The notes beneath the pieces are model-generated. The model saw only the letters and a list, made by a program, of their open reading frames with translations, ran no database searches and was not told the origin of the DNA. Shown here one piece after another: positions 1 through 8,077 of a stretch of DNA of 40,815 nt. Each line of letters opens with the position of its first letter. The stretch's first letter is position 1. Where the stretch lies: contig JAHEZZ010000003.1 of NCBI GenBank assembly GCA_023250815.1, positions 1 through 40,815 on the forward strand, in the 5' to 3' direction. The position numbers and the translations under genes are program-made. The DNA comes from Bdellovibrionales bacterium (GTDB lineage Bacteria; Bdellovibrionota; Bacteriovoracia; Bacteriovoracales; Bacteriovoracaceae).

Positions 1-156
1 TTTTCTAATTTTTTCAGTGACCAGCTCTGGAGCACCACCGTCGGTTTGTCCATTATTTAAAGAATCGAGCGCCGATTGTGCGCATATTATCTGTGAATTA
101 AAACCAGCAATACAAATTAATCCTATTAAAAAATATTTAAAAAAACTCTTTGTCAT
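1..156 (-). CDS. Secreted protein, N-terminal fragment (cut by window edge)
   Basis: Only the first 52 codons lie in the window; the rest runs off the left edge. The reading frame is open from ATG at 156 downward. The N-terminus has a charged start (MTKSFFKYF), a hydrophobic core and a likely signal peptidase I site near ICAQ, so the product is probably exported to the periplasm or outer membrane. The mature part visible is polar (SALDSLNNGQTDGG). A GAGAG-like ribosome site lies just upstream. It is transcribed away from the deoxynucleoside kinase gene. The family cannot be recognised from this piece. Confidence 0.6.
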   Translation of the reverse strand, partial: MTKSFFKYFLIGLICIAGFNSQIICAQSALDSLNNGQTDGGAPELVTEKIRK

Positions 157-275
157 AAATGATACTCTCAAAAGATGAAAGATGTTGCGCTGAGCTTGCG
201 CACCAAATGCTGTCATCTCTTATTATAAGATTCTACAATCTTGTTGATTAATAAGTAAATTAAGGAAATTAAGAT

Positions 276-953
276 ATGTTAGGAAATGGCCCACTCGCAA
301 GTGGAGATATCGACAATCGGATGTTTTTGGCGATTGCGGGAAATATTGGAAGTGGAAAATCAACACTAACTCAAAAATTGTCGGCCCGATTGGGCTGGAG
401 ACCAATGTTTGAATCGGTTGAAGGCAATCCTTATCTTGACGATTTTTACTCAAACATGTTGCAATTTTCTTTTCCTTTACAGATTTATTTTTTAAATCAC
501 CGCTTTAGTACACATAAGTTTATCCAAGAATCAAACGCAAGTTGTATTCAAGACAGAAGTATTTACGAAGACGCACATATTTTCGCTCGCGGGTTACATG
601 AGGGGGCACTTATGAGCGATCGAGATTATGAAAATTATTTGACATTGTATAAGACCATGATTGAATTTTTAGAGCCGCCAACGTTGATGGTTTATTTAAA
701 AAGATCTGTGCCTAAACTTGTTGAGAGAATTAGACAGCGAAATAGGGAGTGTGAAAAAAGTATTTCTGTTGATTATATTACTCAACTTAATCAATATTAT
801 GATGAATGGATAGATTCTTATAATTCTGGGAAATGTTTAATAATTAATACAGATGAATTGGATTTTTTAAATAATGAGGCCCATTTTCACAAGCTAGTTG
901 ACAAGATCAATCAATCAATTGATCAGCAAGAGTTGCAAATAACTTTTCATTAA
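276..953 (+). CDS. Deoxynucleoside kinase (dNK/dGK-dAK family)
   Basis: Likely phosphorylates deoxynucleosides with ATP in the cytoplasm, feeding nucleotide salvage. Visible: the P-loop GNIGSGKST at residues 22-30, the QDRSIYEDAHIF segment (the DRS-type motif that binds substrate and magnesium), and the arginine-rich lid ERIRQRNRECEK. Length 225 aa fits the family. The ATG at 276 has AGGA about 9 bases upstream; an ATG at codon 16, just before the first strand (MFLAIAGN), is a possible alternative that would remove a 15-residue leader. Which base is preferred cannot be read from the sequence. Salvage would suit a bacterium living on host or prey nucleosides, but that is inference. Confidence 0.9.
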   Translation: MLGNGPLASGDIDNRMFLAIAGNIGSGKSTLTQKLSARLGWRPMFESVEGNPYLDDFYSNMLQFSFPLQIYFLNHRFSTHKFIQESNASCIQDRSIYEDAHIFARGLHEGALMSDRDYENYLTLYKTMIEFLEPPTLMVYLKRSVPKLVERIRQRNRECEKSISVDYITQLNQYYDEWIDSYNSGKCLIINTDELDFLNNEAHFHKLVDKINQSIDQQELQITFH

Positions 954-1000
954 ATAGTTTTAATTTTTTCCGATAAGAAACAAAGCTTTTCGGAGTATCA

Positions 1001-1681
1001 ATGAAAAAAAATTTAATTTTGATTTTATCACTTGTCTGGTTTACTTCATGTGCAAATAAGAAATCAGAAAATACAGTAGTTGACAGCAGTTTTGAGGAGT
1101 CTATTTCGGTAGGAGATGAATCTGGGGCTTTTCTCGAACAAGCTGACGTAGCACAGTCCAATTCATCAGGTGCTCAAGATTCCAGCAAGGCTCAAGAAAC
1201 AGAAGAGGTCAAAGATAGCACATTAATAGTTCCAGCTGATCAAATTACCTCTGACGGTATGATTGTTGGCAAAAAAGAATTAGAAGAAAAAAATGTGGTA
1301 ATAACAGACAAAATCGAAGAGTTTGCGGTTGAGAACGGCGATTCATTGATGTGGGTAGCATTTAAAATTTATGGAGATTATTCAAAGTGGAAAATACTCA
1401 AGGAGTTAAATCCTAATATAACAAAAAAAAGACTTTCCAGTGGCAGTACTGTTAAATATTATGTGCCCGCAGAAAAATTTATTTGGTCGCCTAAAGGGTT
1501 GCCACACTTAATAAAAGCAAAAGATACCCTTGGTTCAATTTCTAAGGAAAAATATGGCACAGGTAAAAAATGGAAATTGATTTTAGACAATAATCGCCCA
1601 ATGATTAAAAATCCAAATCTCATATTTGCTGGATTTACGCTGTATTACTTAAAAGACGAAAGAGACTTGGCCTCACAATAA
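1001..1681 (+). CDS. LysM-domain lipoprotein
   Basis: Predicted lipoprotein: short signal sequence ending in FTSC (lipobox, Cys17), then a polar Ser/Glu-rich linker to about residue 95. Two LysM-like modules follow. The first is near residues 107-153 (VENGDSLMWVAFKIYGDYSKW), the second near 165-220 (IKAKDTLGSISKEKYGTGKKW). LysM domains bind glycan strands containing GlcNAc, so the protein probably tethers membrane to peptidoglycan. No catalytic domain is present. It sits 46 bases ahead of the M48-like gene and the AmgK/MurU pair, giving a small peptidoglycan-related neighbourhood. Function beyond binding is not known. Confidence 0.85.
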   Translation: MKKNLILILSLVWFTSCANKKSENTVVDSSFEESISVGDESGAFLEQADVAQSNSSGAQDSSKAQETEEVKDSTLIVPADQITSDGMIVGKKELEEKNVVITDKIEEFAVENGDSLMWVAFKIYGDYSKWKILKELNPNITKKRLSSGSTVKYYVPAEKFIWSPKGLPHLIKAKDTLGSISKEKYGTGKKWKLILDNNRPMIKNPNLIFAGFTLYYLKDERDLASQ

Positions 1682-1727
1682 AAAAAGGAATGCTTTATAT
1701 TTAAAAGTTCTTTAAAATATAAAGAAC

Positions 1728-2504
1728 ATGATCAATTTTTTTTTAAAATACTCTCTTTTCCTTTCCTGCGTTGCATGTATTGGATTTACCCAAAAAGAGA
1801 ATCCTAATTATTCTTATCAGTACACTGAAGCAGACTATATGGGACATCTTTCTTATTTGGAAGAGTTGTATTTAAAAATAAATGGACATAATATTGCGGT
1901 AATTGATGGCCCTGATCTTCTCTATTTTCAGAAAATAATAAATAAATTAGTTTTAAATAATGAATTTATTTTAAAGAAAAATAGACCTGTTCCCCAGCTG
2001 TACGTTGTAAATGATTCACGTCCATTTCATTTTGCACTTCCGGGGCCACATGTATATATTTCGACTGCTCTGTTGCTGAAATATATAAAGAGTGAAAAAA
2101 TTTTTATATCAATTCTGGCATTTGATTTAATTAAATGTTTGAACAATCTTTATTATAAAAAAATACTAGTACCGATAGGATATGTTTCATCTGACACCTT
2201 TTTAAGGATCACGCAGCTAAGCGGAGAATACAACAAAGAAATAAGTAAGTGGACTTATGTAGTGCTTAAGAGATCTGGAAATGATCCGGTGGCTTTTTTG
2301 AATTGGCTTCAAATTCAAAATAAAAATCCAGCAGAGTTCAGGGCCACTTTTGATGATCAAAGATATATTTTTGAAATGGAGTCAAGCTACAAAAGTTTTC
2401 TTGTTGAGAAAGAAAAAAATACTAAACTATCTGATGAAGCGGTGATGAATTCCTCTAAGGGTTTTTATTCTTTGTTGGATAAAATAAAAAGAAGGAAGAC
2501 ATGA
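1728..2504 (+). CDS. M48-like protein lacking the zinc-binding site (pseudoprotease)
   Basis: Starts with a signal sequence (MINFFLKYSLFLSCVACIGF), so likely periplasmic. Residues about 85-150 follow the M48 (BepA/LoiP-like) pattern: LYVVNDSRPFHFALPG then VYISTALLLKYIKSE. Where the family has HExxH this protein has F132-D133-L-I-K136. The later segment NKEISKWTYVVLKRSGNDP matches the family's ExEADR...GYDP, with the third zinc ligand Glu replaced by Asn. All zinc ligands are therefore gone, and a non-catalytic role (binding, chaperone or regulator) is inferred. Its stop overlaps the amgK start by 4 bases, which suggests translational coupling. Confidence 0.65.
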   Translation: MINFFLKYSLFLSCVACIGFTQKENPNYSYQYTEADYMGHLSYLEELYLKINGHNIAVIDGPDLLYFQKIINKLVLNNEFILKKNRPVPQLYVVNDSRPFHFALPGPHVYISTALLLKYIKSEKIFISILAFDLIKCLNNLYYKKILVPIGYVSSDTFLRITQLSGEYNKEISKWTYVVLKRSGNDPVAFLNWLQIQNKNPAEFRATFDDQRYIFEMESSYKSFLVEKEKNTKLSDEAVMNSSKGFYSLLDKIKRRKT

Positions 2505-3526
2505 GACTCGAAGAGACGGAGAAGTTGCTAATAGAAGATTTATTTTTAAAGAGTGTGGAAGAGAAAAAGATTGCTCCGGTTTTAAATATTGCCCTAGAAA
2601 AACTAACAGGGGATGCCTCGACGAGGCGATACTACCGCTTAACTGGAGATAATCGCCAGTACGTAATATGCTTAGACACCCCCTGTGTAGACAAAGAATA
2701 TCCTTTTATTGTTTTACATAAAGTATATCAGGAGAATCATGTTTCGGTTCCGGCAATTTATGATTCAAACCTGTCTCGAGGCTATCTTTTAGAGCAGGAC
2801 TTAGGCGATCAGACGTTTCTAAAGCGCCTGGCAACAGTGGCCAGTACCGACGAGGAATTAAAGCTTTACGAGGGAACGATTAAGGAGTTGATAAAAATAA
2901 ATTCAATACCACTTGAAAATTATCATGGCAGTACATTTCAAAATTTGTCATTTGATTTTGACAAGCTAATGTCCGAGTGTGATTTTACTTTAAATCATTT
3001 TATAAAAAAAATACTCAATAAAGGCATATCAAATGCAGAGAGTAGCATCTTCCATAAAGACTTAGGCGAAATTTGTAAAAAGATTTCATGCAAAAAAATG
3101 GTTCTGTGTCATCGGGATTATCATTCTCGAAATATCATGGTGAAAGATGATGGACTTTTTGTTATTGACTTTCAAGACTCCAGAAAGGGAATTCCCCAGT
3201 ATGATTTAGTTTCTTTGCTTGATGATTGTTATTACAAGTTGTCTGAGAATAACAAAAAAATTCTTATTAAAATATATTACGATGAAATGAAAAATTTTTT
3301 AGGCGATCAATCTTTAGATGAGTTTATGTATCTTTACTCGCTCACAATGATTCAGCGAGTGTACAAGGCGATTGGTAGTTTTGCTTACATTTATAACCTA
3401 AGAGGCGATTTTCGATATTTAAAATATATTGGCTATGGCTTCGAAAAAATCAGAACAACACTGATGGAGATTGGTGAGTTTAGTGACTTAAGAATAATTC
3501 TTAGTCGATATTATTATGAGCATTGA
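2501..3526 (+). CDS. amgK: N-acetylmuramate/N-acetylglucosamine kinase AmgK (APH fold)
   Basis: Aminoglycoside-phosphotransferase-fold sugar kinase. In the known AmgK-MurU route it makes MurNAc-1-phosphate from MurNAc recovered from peptidoglycan. Visible: the glycine-poor loop LTGDASTRRYYRL near residue 35, typical of AmgK; the catalytic loop CHRDYHSRNIMV with Asp206; and the metal-binding VIDFQDSRKG. 341 aa is a normal length. It is coupled upstream to the M48-like gene (4-base overlap) and downstream to the nucleotidyltransferase (11-base overlap). That pairing is the main reason to prefer AmgK over a generic aminoglycoside phosphotransferase. Confidence 0.8.
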   Translation: MRLEETEKLLIEDLFLKSVEEKKIAPVLNIALEKLTGDASTRRYYRLTGDNRQYVICLDTPCVDKEYPFIVLHKVYQENHVSVPAIYDSNLSRGYLLEQDLGDQTFLKRLATVASTDEELKLYEGTIKELIKINSIPLENYHGSTFQNLSFDFDKLMSECDFTLNHFIKKILNKGISNAESSIFHKDLGEICKKISCKKMVLCHRDYHSRNIMVKDDGLFVIDFQDSRKGIPQYDLVSLLDDCYYKLSENNKKILIKIYYDEMKNFLGDQSLDEFMYLYSLTMIQRVYKAIGSFAYIYNLRGDFRYLKYIGYGFEKIRTTLMEIGEFSDLRIILSRYYYEH

Positions 3527-4388
3527 TTTTGATATTTGTTTTATTATGGCAGCAGGAATGGGGACCCGAATGGGCACCATTGGGCAAATTTTACCAAAAC
3601 CATTATGGCCAGTGAACAACAAGGTACTTTTAGATCTTCAGGTTTCTTACGCAAAAGACCTGGGTGCAAAAAAAATTTTTATCAATACACATTATAAGGC
3701 ATCTGAAATTGAAAAATATATTAATCACTACTACAAAGATATAAATGTTATATTCGAAAAAGAACTTTTGGACATAGGGGGAGGTCTTGAGAATTTAAAA
3801 AATATAGTAAAAAGAGGTCGGGTATTAATTTTAAATTCAGATCAATTGCTTTTTTTTGATAAAGATATCTCATTAACAGCGGGGAGTGCCGCAAATCTGG
3901 TATGTGTTCCGGCCGATCCTAATGAAAAATATAACAAGACTATTCTAGATAACGGTAAAGTTGTTGGAATAGAAAAATTTCACGACAAAATGTCTGATTA
4001 TTACACTTATTCTGGAATATCTTTGGTCGATTTACAGTATATTACCAGTGGAACAACTCCAAAGAAATTTTTCAATGACACCTTAGATTTCACCAAGCAT
4101 CAAATTCTTGCAACAAAATTATCTGAATTTGAATATTTTGACTTTGGTACCAAAGAAAGATATTTGAAAAGTTTAATAAAATTAAATCGAAATTTAGCGA
4201 GCAATCAATCGACGTATTCGACAATGTTTTATCAAAAGAATTTAAAATTTGATGGCAAATTAGATTTCTATCATCACAAAGACTGGTGTGAAAGCTTAGA
4301 AGAAGTTTTTGGTATGAAACTTAAAATTACAAATGAAAACGACATATATAATCTATCATTAGATGACCGAAGTGATAGTATTATTTAA
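3516..4388 (+). CDS. murU: N-acetylmuramate-1-phosphate uridylyltransferase MurU-like
   Basis: Sugar-nucleotide transferase of the GT-A/NTP_transferase fold. In the MurU pathway it converts MurNAc-1-P and UTP to UDP-MurNAc, bypassing MurA/MurB. The signature MAAGMGTRMGTIGQILPKPL at residues 11-30 and the later ILNSDQLLF (metal-binding Asp) are clear. At 290 aa it is about 60 residues longer than usual MurU. The extra C-terminus (about 230-290, rich in Tyr, Asp, Lys) resembles nothing I recognise. The gene overlaps amgK by 11 bases. It could instead be a mannose-1-phosphate guanylyltransferase-like enzyme, but the kinase partner favours MurU. Confidence 0.75.
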   Translation: MSIDFDICFIMAAGMGTRMGTIGQILPKPLWPVNNKVLLDLQVSYAKDLGAKKIFINTHYKASEIEKYINHYYKDINVIFEKELLDIGGGLENLKNIVKRGRVLILNSDQLLFFDKDISLTAGSAANLVCVPADPNEKYNKTILDNGKVVGIEKFHDKMSDYYTYSGISLVDLQYITSGTTPKKFFNDTLDFTKHQILATKLSEFEYFDFGTKERYLKSLIKLNRNLASNQSTYSTMFYQKNLKFDGKLDFYHHKDWCESLEEVFGMKLKITNENDIYNLSLDDRSDSII

Positions 4389-4407
4389 TAATGCCAATTC
4401 CATTCAT

Positions 4408-4617
4408 TTACGTAATTGGTATAAACTTCTTAATTGCATCAGTTGGGCAAATGGAAGTGCAGACATCGCAAAGAGTGCAGGCCCAAGTTTCAATGAAATA
4501 TGTATTTTCAATATTAACAATGGCCTTTTCTGGGCAAAATAACTTACAATAATCACAGGCGACACATAAGTCATTTATTATCAGTATAGGTGTTATTACT
4601 TCCATGGATGTCACCAT
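4408..4617 (-). CDS. Small 2x[4Fe-4S] ferredoxin
   Basis: Bacterial-type ferredoxin, 65-69 aa, with two cluster motifs: CVACDYCKLFCPEKA and CTLCDVCTSICPTDA. It should carry electrons in the cytoplasm; the partner is unknown. The ATG at 4617 has no clear ribosome site. The internal ATG at 4605 has GGTGA 6 bases upstream and is the likelier start. That ATG lies in the same CCATGG palindrome that holds the start of the divergent PilZ-like gene, so the two 5' ends overlap. The 3' end faces murU with a 19-base gap. Confidence 0.85.
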   Translation of the reverse strand: MVTSMEVITPILIINDLCVACDYCKLFCPEKAIVNIENTYFIETWACTLCDVCTSICPTDAIKKFIPIT

Positions 4618-5311
4618 CTTAAAAAGATCACTATTTCTTAAAACAATTATAACATTTATTTTGTTTTACTATTTATATTTGTATTTTTTAATATGTATAA
4701 ATGCAGGCCAGAGTTTTTTATCTTTAGAAACCTTTAAATATTTTATTCTTGAGCATTTTGTTTTATTTTTTTTGACGATCGTAACAATGGTTGGTCTTTT
4801 TAATGTAAAAGAGTACTCAAAATTAAGCTATGTTTTTTTTTCTTGTACGGCCTTATTTCTTCTTGTCGGGATCTATTACAATACCTCTAATAAGCTTGTC
4901 TTAATGTTGGGGTTTTCTGGGATATTAATGTCGGCATTGTATTATATGGCCCTTTTAAATGAACTGGCCGAATCCGTTTATAATCCTTGTTTTTCGGTCA
5001 ATGATTTATACACAAATACTTATTATGCGATATCGGGATTTGTTGAGTTGGGAAATGAAAAGAATCAAGGAGAACTGACCAATTGGAGTGATCGCGGATG
5101 CTTTTTTTATTTGGGGAAAGATATTGATTCTGGAGTTGATAATGTAAAATTAAATATTACTTTTTTAGAAACCCTTTTTGAGCTAGAGGGGAAAATGGTG
5201 ACAAAAAATAGTAAGGGAATTGGGATTTTGTTTATCAAAAAAGAGGCCCATGAAAAATGGAACGAGCTGCTCACGGTATTAAAGGATAGAGGTTATGTGG
5301 CAGAAATTTAG
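4604..5311 (+). CDS. Membrane protein with C-terminal PilZ-like domain
   Basis: Four likely membrane segments fill residues 12-125 (e.g. FILFYYLYLYFLICI, FVLFFLTIVTMVGLF, LSYVFFSCTALFLLVGIYY, LMLGFSGILMSALYYMALL). A soluble C-terminal part follows. In it LTNWSDRGCFFYL resembles the PilZ [DN]xSxxG strand, and KGIGILFIKK resembles the final PilZ strand. The RxxxR motif that clamps cyclic-di-GMP is not visible, so binding is uncertain. Its stop overlaps the next lipoprotein gene by 17 bases. The ATG is shared within CCATGG with the divergent ferredoxin. PilZ is a moderate call. Confidence 0.55.
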   Translation: MDVTILKRSLFLKTIITFILFYYLYLYFLICINAGQSFLSLETFKYFILEHFVLFFLTIVTMVGLFNVKEYSKLSYVFFSCTALFLLVGIYYNTSNKLVLMLGFSGILMSALYYMALLNELAESVYNPCFSVNDLYTNTYYAISGFVELGNEKNQGELTNWSDRGCFFYLGKDIDSGVDNVKLNITFLETLFELEGKMVTKNSKGIGILFIKKEAHEKWNELLTVLKDRGYVAEI

Positions 5312-5717
5312 TTTGCTTTTGTTATTGCTTATTGCATGTGGAAAAAAGAATGATCCTGATGAGATATTTCGGCGTTTTCTTGGCGAAGGATTGGCTGGCC
5401 CAAGTAAAGAAGAGATGATTAATTTATCGACCGGGAAAATGAAATTGTATTTAGAGAAAATGAGCGATGAAGACTTTAAGGCCACTTTGGGTAAAGATAT
5501 TTCTCAAGAGGCCAAAATAAAGATTAAAAATAGACGATGTGATCAAACGAAATGTGTATTTACTTATTCTTCATCCTATGAGTCAAAAGAAAATGGACAA
5601 AAAACGTTTGATATTGAAAGCAAGAAGACTGCCTATTTGCAAAAAATCGATGACCAGTGGAAAGTAGAGGATATAGATACAATTAAATCATACTATTTGG
5701 GTCGGGAAATAAAATAG
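5295..5717 (+). CDS. Small predicted lipoprotein, unknown function
   Basis: A 140-aa protein with a lipoprotein signal (MWQKFSLLLLLLIAC, Cys15). The mature part begins GKKNDPDEIFRRFLGEG. The rest is a soluble alpha/beta domain with two cysteines (CDQTKC) and a C-terminal QKIDDQWKVEDIDT stretch that resembles NTF2/DUF-type small lipoproteins (DDQWKVED pattern), but I cannot assign a family. It overlaps the PilZ-like gene by 17 bases and is probably translated with it. Likely anchored in the inner or outer membrane facing the periplasm. Confidence 0.7.
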   Translation: MWQKFSLLLLLLIACGKKNDPDEIFRRFLGEGLAGPSKEEMINLSTGKMKLYLEKMSDEDFKATLGKDISQEAKIKIKNRRCDQTKCVFTYSSSYESKENGQKTFDIESKKTAYLQKIDDQWKVEDIDTIKSYYLGREIK

Positions 5718-5758
5718 CATCCAAGCTATACTTTTTGTACTTTGCCTTTTAGCAAGTG

Positions 5759-6298
5759 ATGAAGGGTATAAAGCACAGTCAAGATGTTTCCGAAGAGTCG
5801 TCTATGAAAGATGGCCCTAAAGAGGACGACTTAATAGGTAAAATTTTAAATGAAACATTGTCGTTAAATTCTACAACGGGGACTTCATTTTCTAGTTCAG
5901 ATAAAGAACAAAATCAGAACAATATTAATTCAAATGAATTAGAATTTTTAATTTTGAAGAAGCAATTAAACTATTTTACTTTGGATTATTTAAATACAAA
6001 TAAAGTTTTTAGGACAATACTTAAAAATCAGATTATAGATTTTCCAATTAACTGGTATTTTTTTAAGAAAATATTTGAAAATAGGAATGGGAATAAAAAT
6101 TACTTTAACTACATTTTTATAGATCAAAAAAATGATTCAGAGAAATTTCTTGTCGGGATTTCGAGTGTATTAATGGGCCATCCCAGAGATTTACTGATCA
6201 TATATAACAATATTGATACATGGATCTGTTACAGTGAGGATTCCTGTGGAAGTTTTATAAAAGAGATTGTGGGAATAGAAAACGTTAAAGCAGCCTAG
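5759..6298 (+). CDS. Hypothetical protein
   Basis: About 179 aa, not recognised. The N-terminal 60 residues are polar and Ser/Asn-rich, probably disordered. Residues 60-175 look folded, with aromatic-rich segments (LNYFTLDYLNTNKVF, FPINWYFFKKIF, YFNYIFIDQ). A GTG at 5756 precedes the ATG at 5759, and neither has a strong ribosome site; an ATG at 5804 with GAAGAG upstream is a fair alternative. It has no signal peptide or membrane segment. It ends 6 bases before the convergent endonuclease IV-like gene and may be the last gene of the PilZ operon. Confidence 0.5.
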   Translation: MKGIKHSQDVSEESSMKDGPKEDDLIGKILNETLSLNSTTGTSFSSSDKEQNQNNINSNELEFLILKKQLNYFTLDYLNTNKVFRTILKNQIIDFPINWYFFKKIFENRNGNKNYFNYIFIDQKNDSEKFLVGISSVLMGHPRDLLIIYNNIDTWICYSEDSCGSFIKEIVGIENVKAA

Positions 6299-6303
6299 TA
6301 GTA

Positions 6304-7140
6304 TTACATTGAAAGATAATAATCTTTTAACATCTTGGCATCCTTCTCAAGATTTGGGCTATTGCAAATAACATAGCCAGTACAATTATTATCTTTAAGC
6401 GCTTTTAAAAGTTCTTTCCAATTAAAATCACTATCATTTAGATTTAGGTGCTTTAAATCGCCTTTAGAATTTGAACTGATTCCAGAAATATGGATATGCA
6501 TATTTTGAAGAGTGTTTGGGCCCAGTTCATTTTTCAAAGTTCCTAAAACATCACAGAATCCATTGTAGTTGTTGTGAATACCTGTCCTTGCATAGAGATG
6601 TGAAAAATCCATACAGGGCGAACAGGAATTTACTAATTTTGCAAGCTGGATTAGTTCTTCCAGTGAGCCAAATTGACTTGTTTTACCAGTAAGTTCTGGC
6701 CGTAATTCTATTTGAATATCGAGTCTTCCAAGTCTTTCTTCAATAACATTAAGGCTTTTTTCAACTAAATCGAAGACATCAAAAGGGGAATCTTTCATGT
6801 AGAAGGCAGCGTGAAAAGTCATTGACTCTGCGCCACATAGGTCGGAAATTTTAGCTGTTTGAATAATTCGCTCAACAGAGCTATCAATTTTATCTTGCTC
6901 TCTTGCGTTAAGGTTTATGTAATAAGGGCCATGGGAAGTTAACGGTATTCCGAGCTCATAAGACGCCTTTCTAAGACCGCTTGAGACCTCTTCCTTCATT
7001 CTTACACCATGGGCGAACTCAAGCTGCATACAGTCAAGCCCTAGCGAGTGAACGGTTTTTACGCCTTCAATTGGATTATTTTTCTTTACGGTGCAATTAG
7101 GTACGCCAGCTGTCCCAAACAGCAGTTTTTCAAATCTCAT
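6304..7140 (-). CDS. Endonuclease IV-like (Nfo, archaeal-type) TIM-barrel protein
   Basis: Family role: cuts DNA at abasic sites using three metals. 278 aa. Ligand motifs in order: SHGPYYINL, FHAAFY, IELRPELTG (Glu), MDFSHLYAR (Asp and His), HIHISG, KGDLKHLNL, all in the arrangement of the short Methanobacterium-type enzymes. The last ligand, Glu in the family (E261 of E. coli Nfo, normally CESPN here), is Asn260 in ICNSPNLEKDA. The protein may have altered metal binding or activity. The ATG at 7140 follows GGGGGAGA. It is monocistronic and convergent with the gene at 5759. Confidence 0.8.
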   Translation of the reverse strand: MRFEKLLFGTAGVPNCTVKKNNPIEGVKTVHSLGLDCMQLEFAHGVRMKEEVSSGLRKASYELGIPLTSHGPYYINLNAREQDKIDSSVERIIQTAKISDLCGAESMTFHAAFYMKDSPFDVFDLVEKSLNVIEERLGRLDIQIELRPELTGKTSQFGSLEELIQLAKLVNSCSPCMDFSHLYARTGIHNNYNGFCDVLGTLKNELGPNTLQNMHIHISGISSNSKGDLKHLNLNDSDFNWKELLKALKDNNCTGYVICNSPNLEKDAKMLKDYYLSM

Positions 7141-7256
7141 GGTCTCTCCCCCTTCTCTTCCTGGAAATTCGAAAATGATACTAGCACAAAAAAAAAATTT
7201 TTATAAAAAATAGTAATAAATTCAAAAAATATTTTTTTTAAAGCGGTAATATGTCT

Positions 7257-7284
7257 TTGGTGGAGGCCCTCGCTTCGCTATAAT
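7257..7284 (+). promoter_or_regulatory. Sigma-70-type promoter of the HtpX-like/CHASE2 operon
   Basis: TTGGTG at 7257-7262, a 16-base spacer, and a perfect TATAAT at 7279-7284. It lies 43 bases ahead of the ATG at 7328. The only gene-free region here (7141-7327) is otherwise A/T-rich, with long A-runs near 7188-7210. Location and match are seen; activity is inferred. Confidence 0.55.
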
Positions 7285-7327
7285 AATCGAAAGATCTATT
7301 AAAAACCTTTCACCTGCGCGGCGTGCC

Positions 7328-8077
7328 ATGGTTGTCGTTTTATTTATAAATTTTGCCTTGATCAGTCTGGTAATTTCTCTTTTTATTCAAGTGTTTATTA
7401 CAAATTTCTATCTTGCTAACTTGATCGCCGTATTTTTTTTTTGGATTTGTATTTATTTTTTCATGGATTTTTTTGTATTGATTGCTTTGAATGCTCAAAA
7501 AAATAATTATTTTAAAAGATTTAACTTACAAAATATTTATAAGCTGTCTCAAATTAAAAATATAAAAATATTTACCACAAATATTTATCCACAGGAAATA
7601 TTTGTAATTGAGGGTATGAATAAAAGAAAATCGATTGTGTTTGGGAGAGAGATTTTATCATCGCTAAGCGAGCAAGAGTTTAGTTCTCTTGTTGTTTATT
7701 GCCTCTCATATGTTAAGCATAATAAGTTTTCATTGAGGACATTTGTCTCGGCCCTAAATTTTATCATGTTTAAGATGGCGGATGGTTTAGGGCGACCTAT
7801 CTTTTTTATATATGACTTTTATTATTCGCAACTTTTTAACATCCTACAGTTTTTTCCATTAAAAATAGTTGGCGATAAAAAAGCTGAAAAGATTGTCTTG
7901 TCGCTCCACGGGAATGTCGCGTTACTTAAATCTGCTTTTTCAAAAATTTTTAGGGATCAAGAGAAAAAATTAGACTACAAAGAAAAAATAATTTTTCCAT
8001 TAACTTGCAAGTCACTTACTCAAGAAATAATTATCGAAGATATAAGATTAAAAGTTAATGAAGCATTTAATTACTAA
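7328..8077 (+). CDS. HtpX/M48-like membrane protein lacking HExxH
   Basis: Two N-terminal membrane segments (residues about 3-28 and 30-55) are followed by a domain with the HtpX order. IKIFTTNIYPQEIFVIEG matches the strand before the active site. VFGREILSSLSEQEFSSLVVYCLSYVKHNK matches the family's GLL..L..eEl..VlaHElgHiknrD. The zinc motif HExxH is Y124-C125-L-S-Y128. The family's ExxAD is DKKAE, followed by HGNVALLKSAFSKI, which fits HtpX's tGN...L..AL.KI. It is therefore an inactive relative. It overlaps the CHASE2 kinase gene by 20 bases, suggesting a sensory or scaffolding partner. No clear ribosome site precedes the ATG. Confidence 0.6.
   Translation: MVVVLFINFALISLVISLFIQVFITNFYLANLIAVFFFWICIYFFMDFFVLIALNAQKNNYFKRFNLQNIYKLSQIKNIKIFTTNIYPQEIFVIEGMNKRKSIVFGREILSSLSEQEFSSLVVYCLSYVKHNKFSLRTFVSALNFIMFKMADGLGRPIFFIYDFYYSQLFNILQFFPLKIVGDKKAEKIVLSLHGNVALLKSAFSKIFRDQEKKLDYKEKIIFPLTCKSLTQEIIIEDIRLKVNEAFNY

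Noticed and set aside
4389-4407. Terminator between murU and the ferredoxin gene
   Set aside because: Only a 6-bp CCAATT/AATTGG stem with a long loop and no T-run; too weak to call.
7267-7327. Possible riboswitch or small RNA in the leader of the HtpX-like gene
   Set aside because: Only a promoter and AT-rich sequence are visible; no stable stem or conserved element could be drawn.
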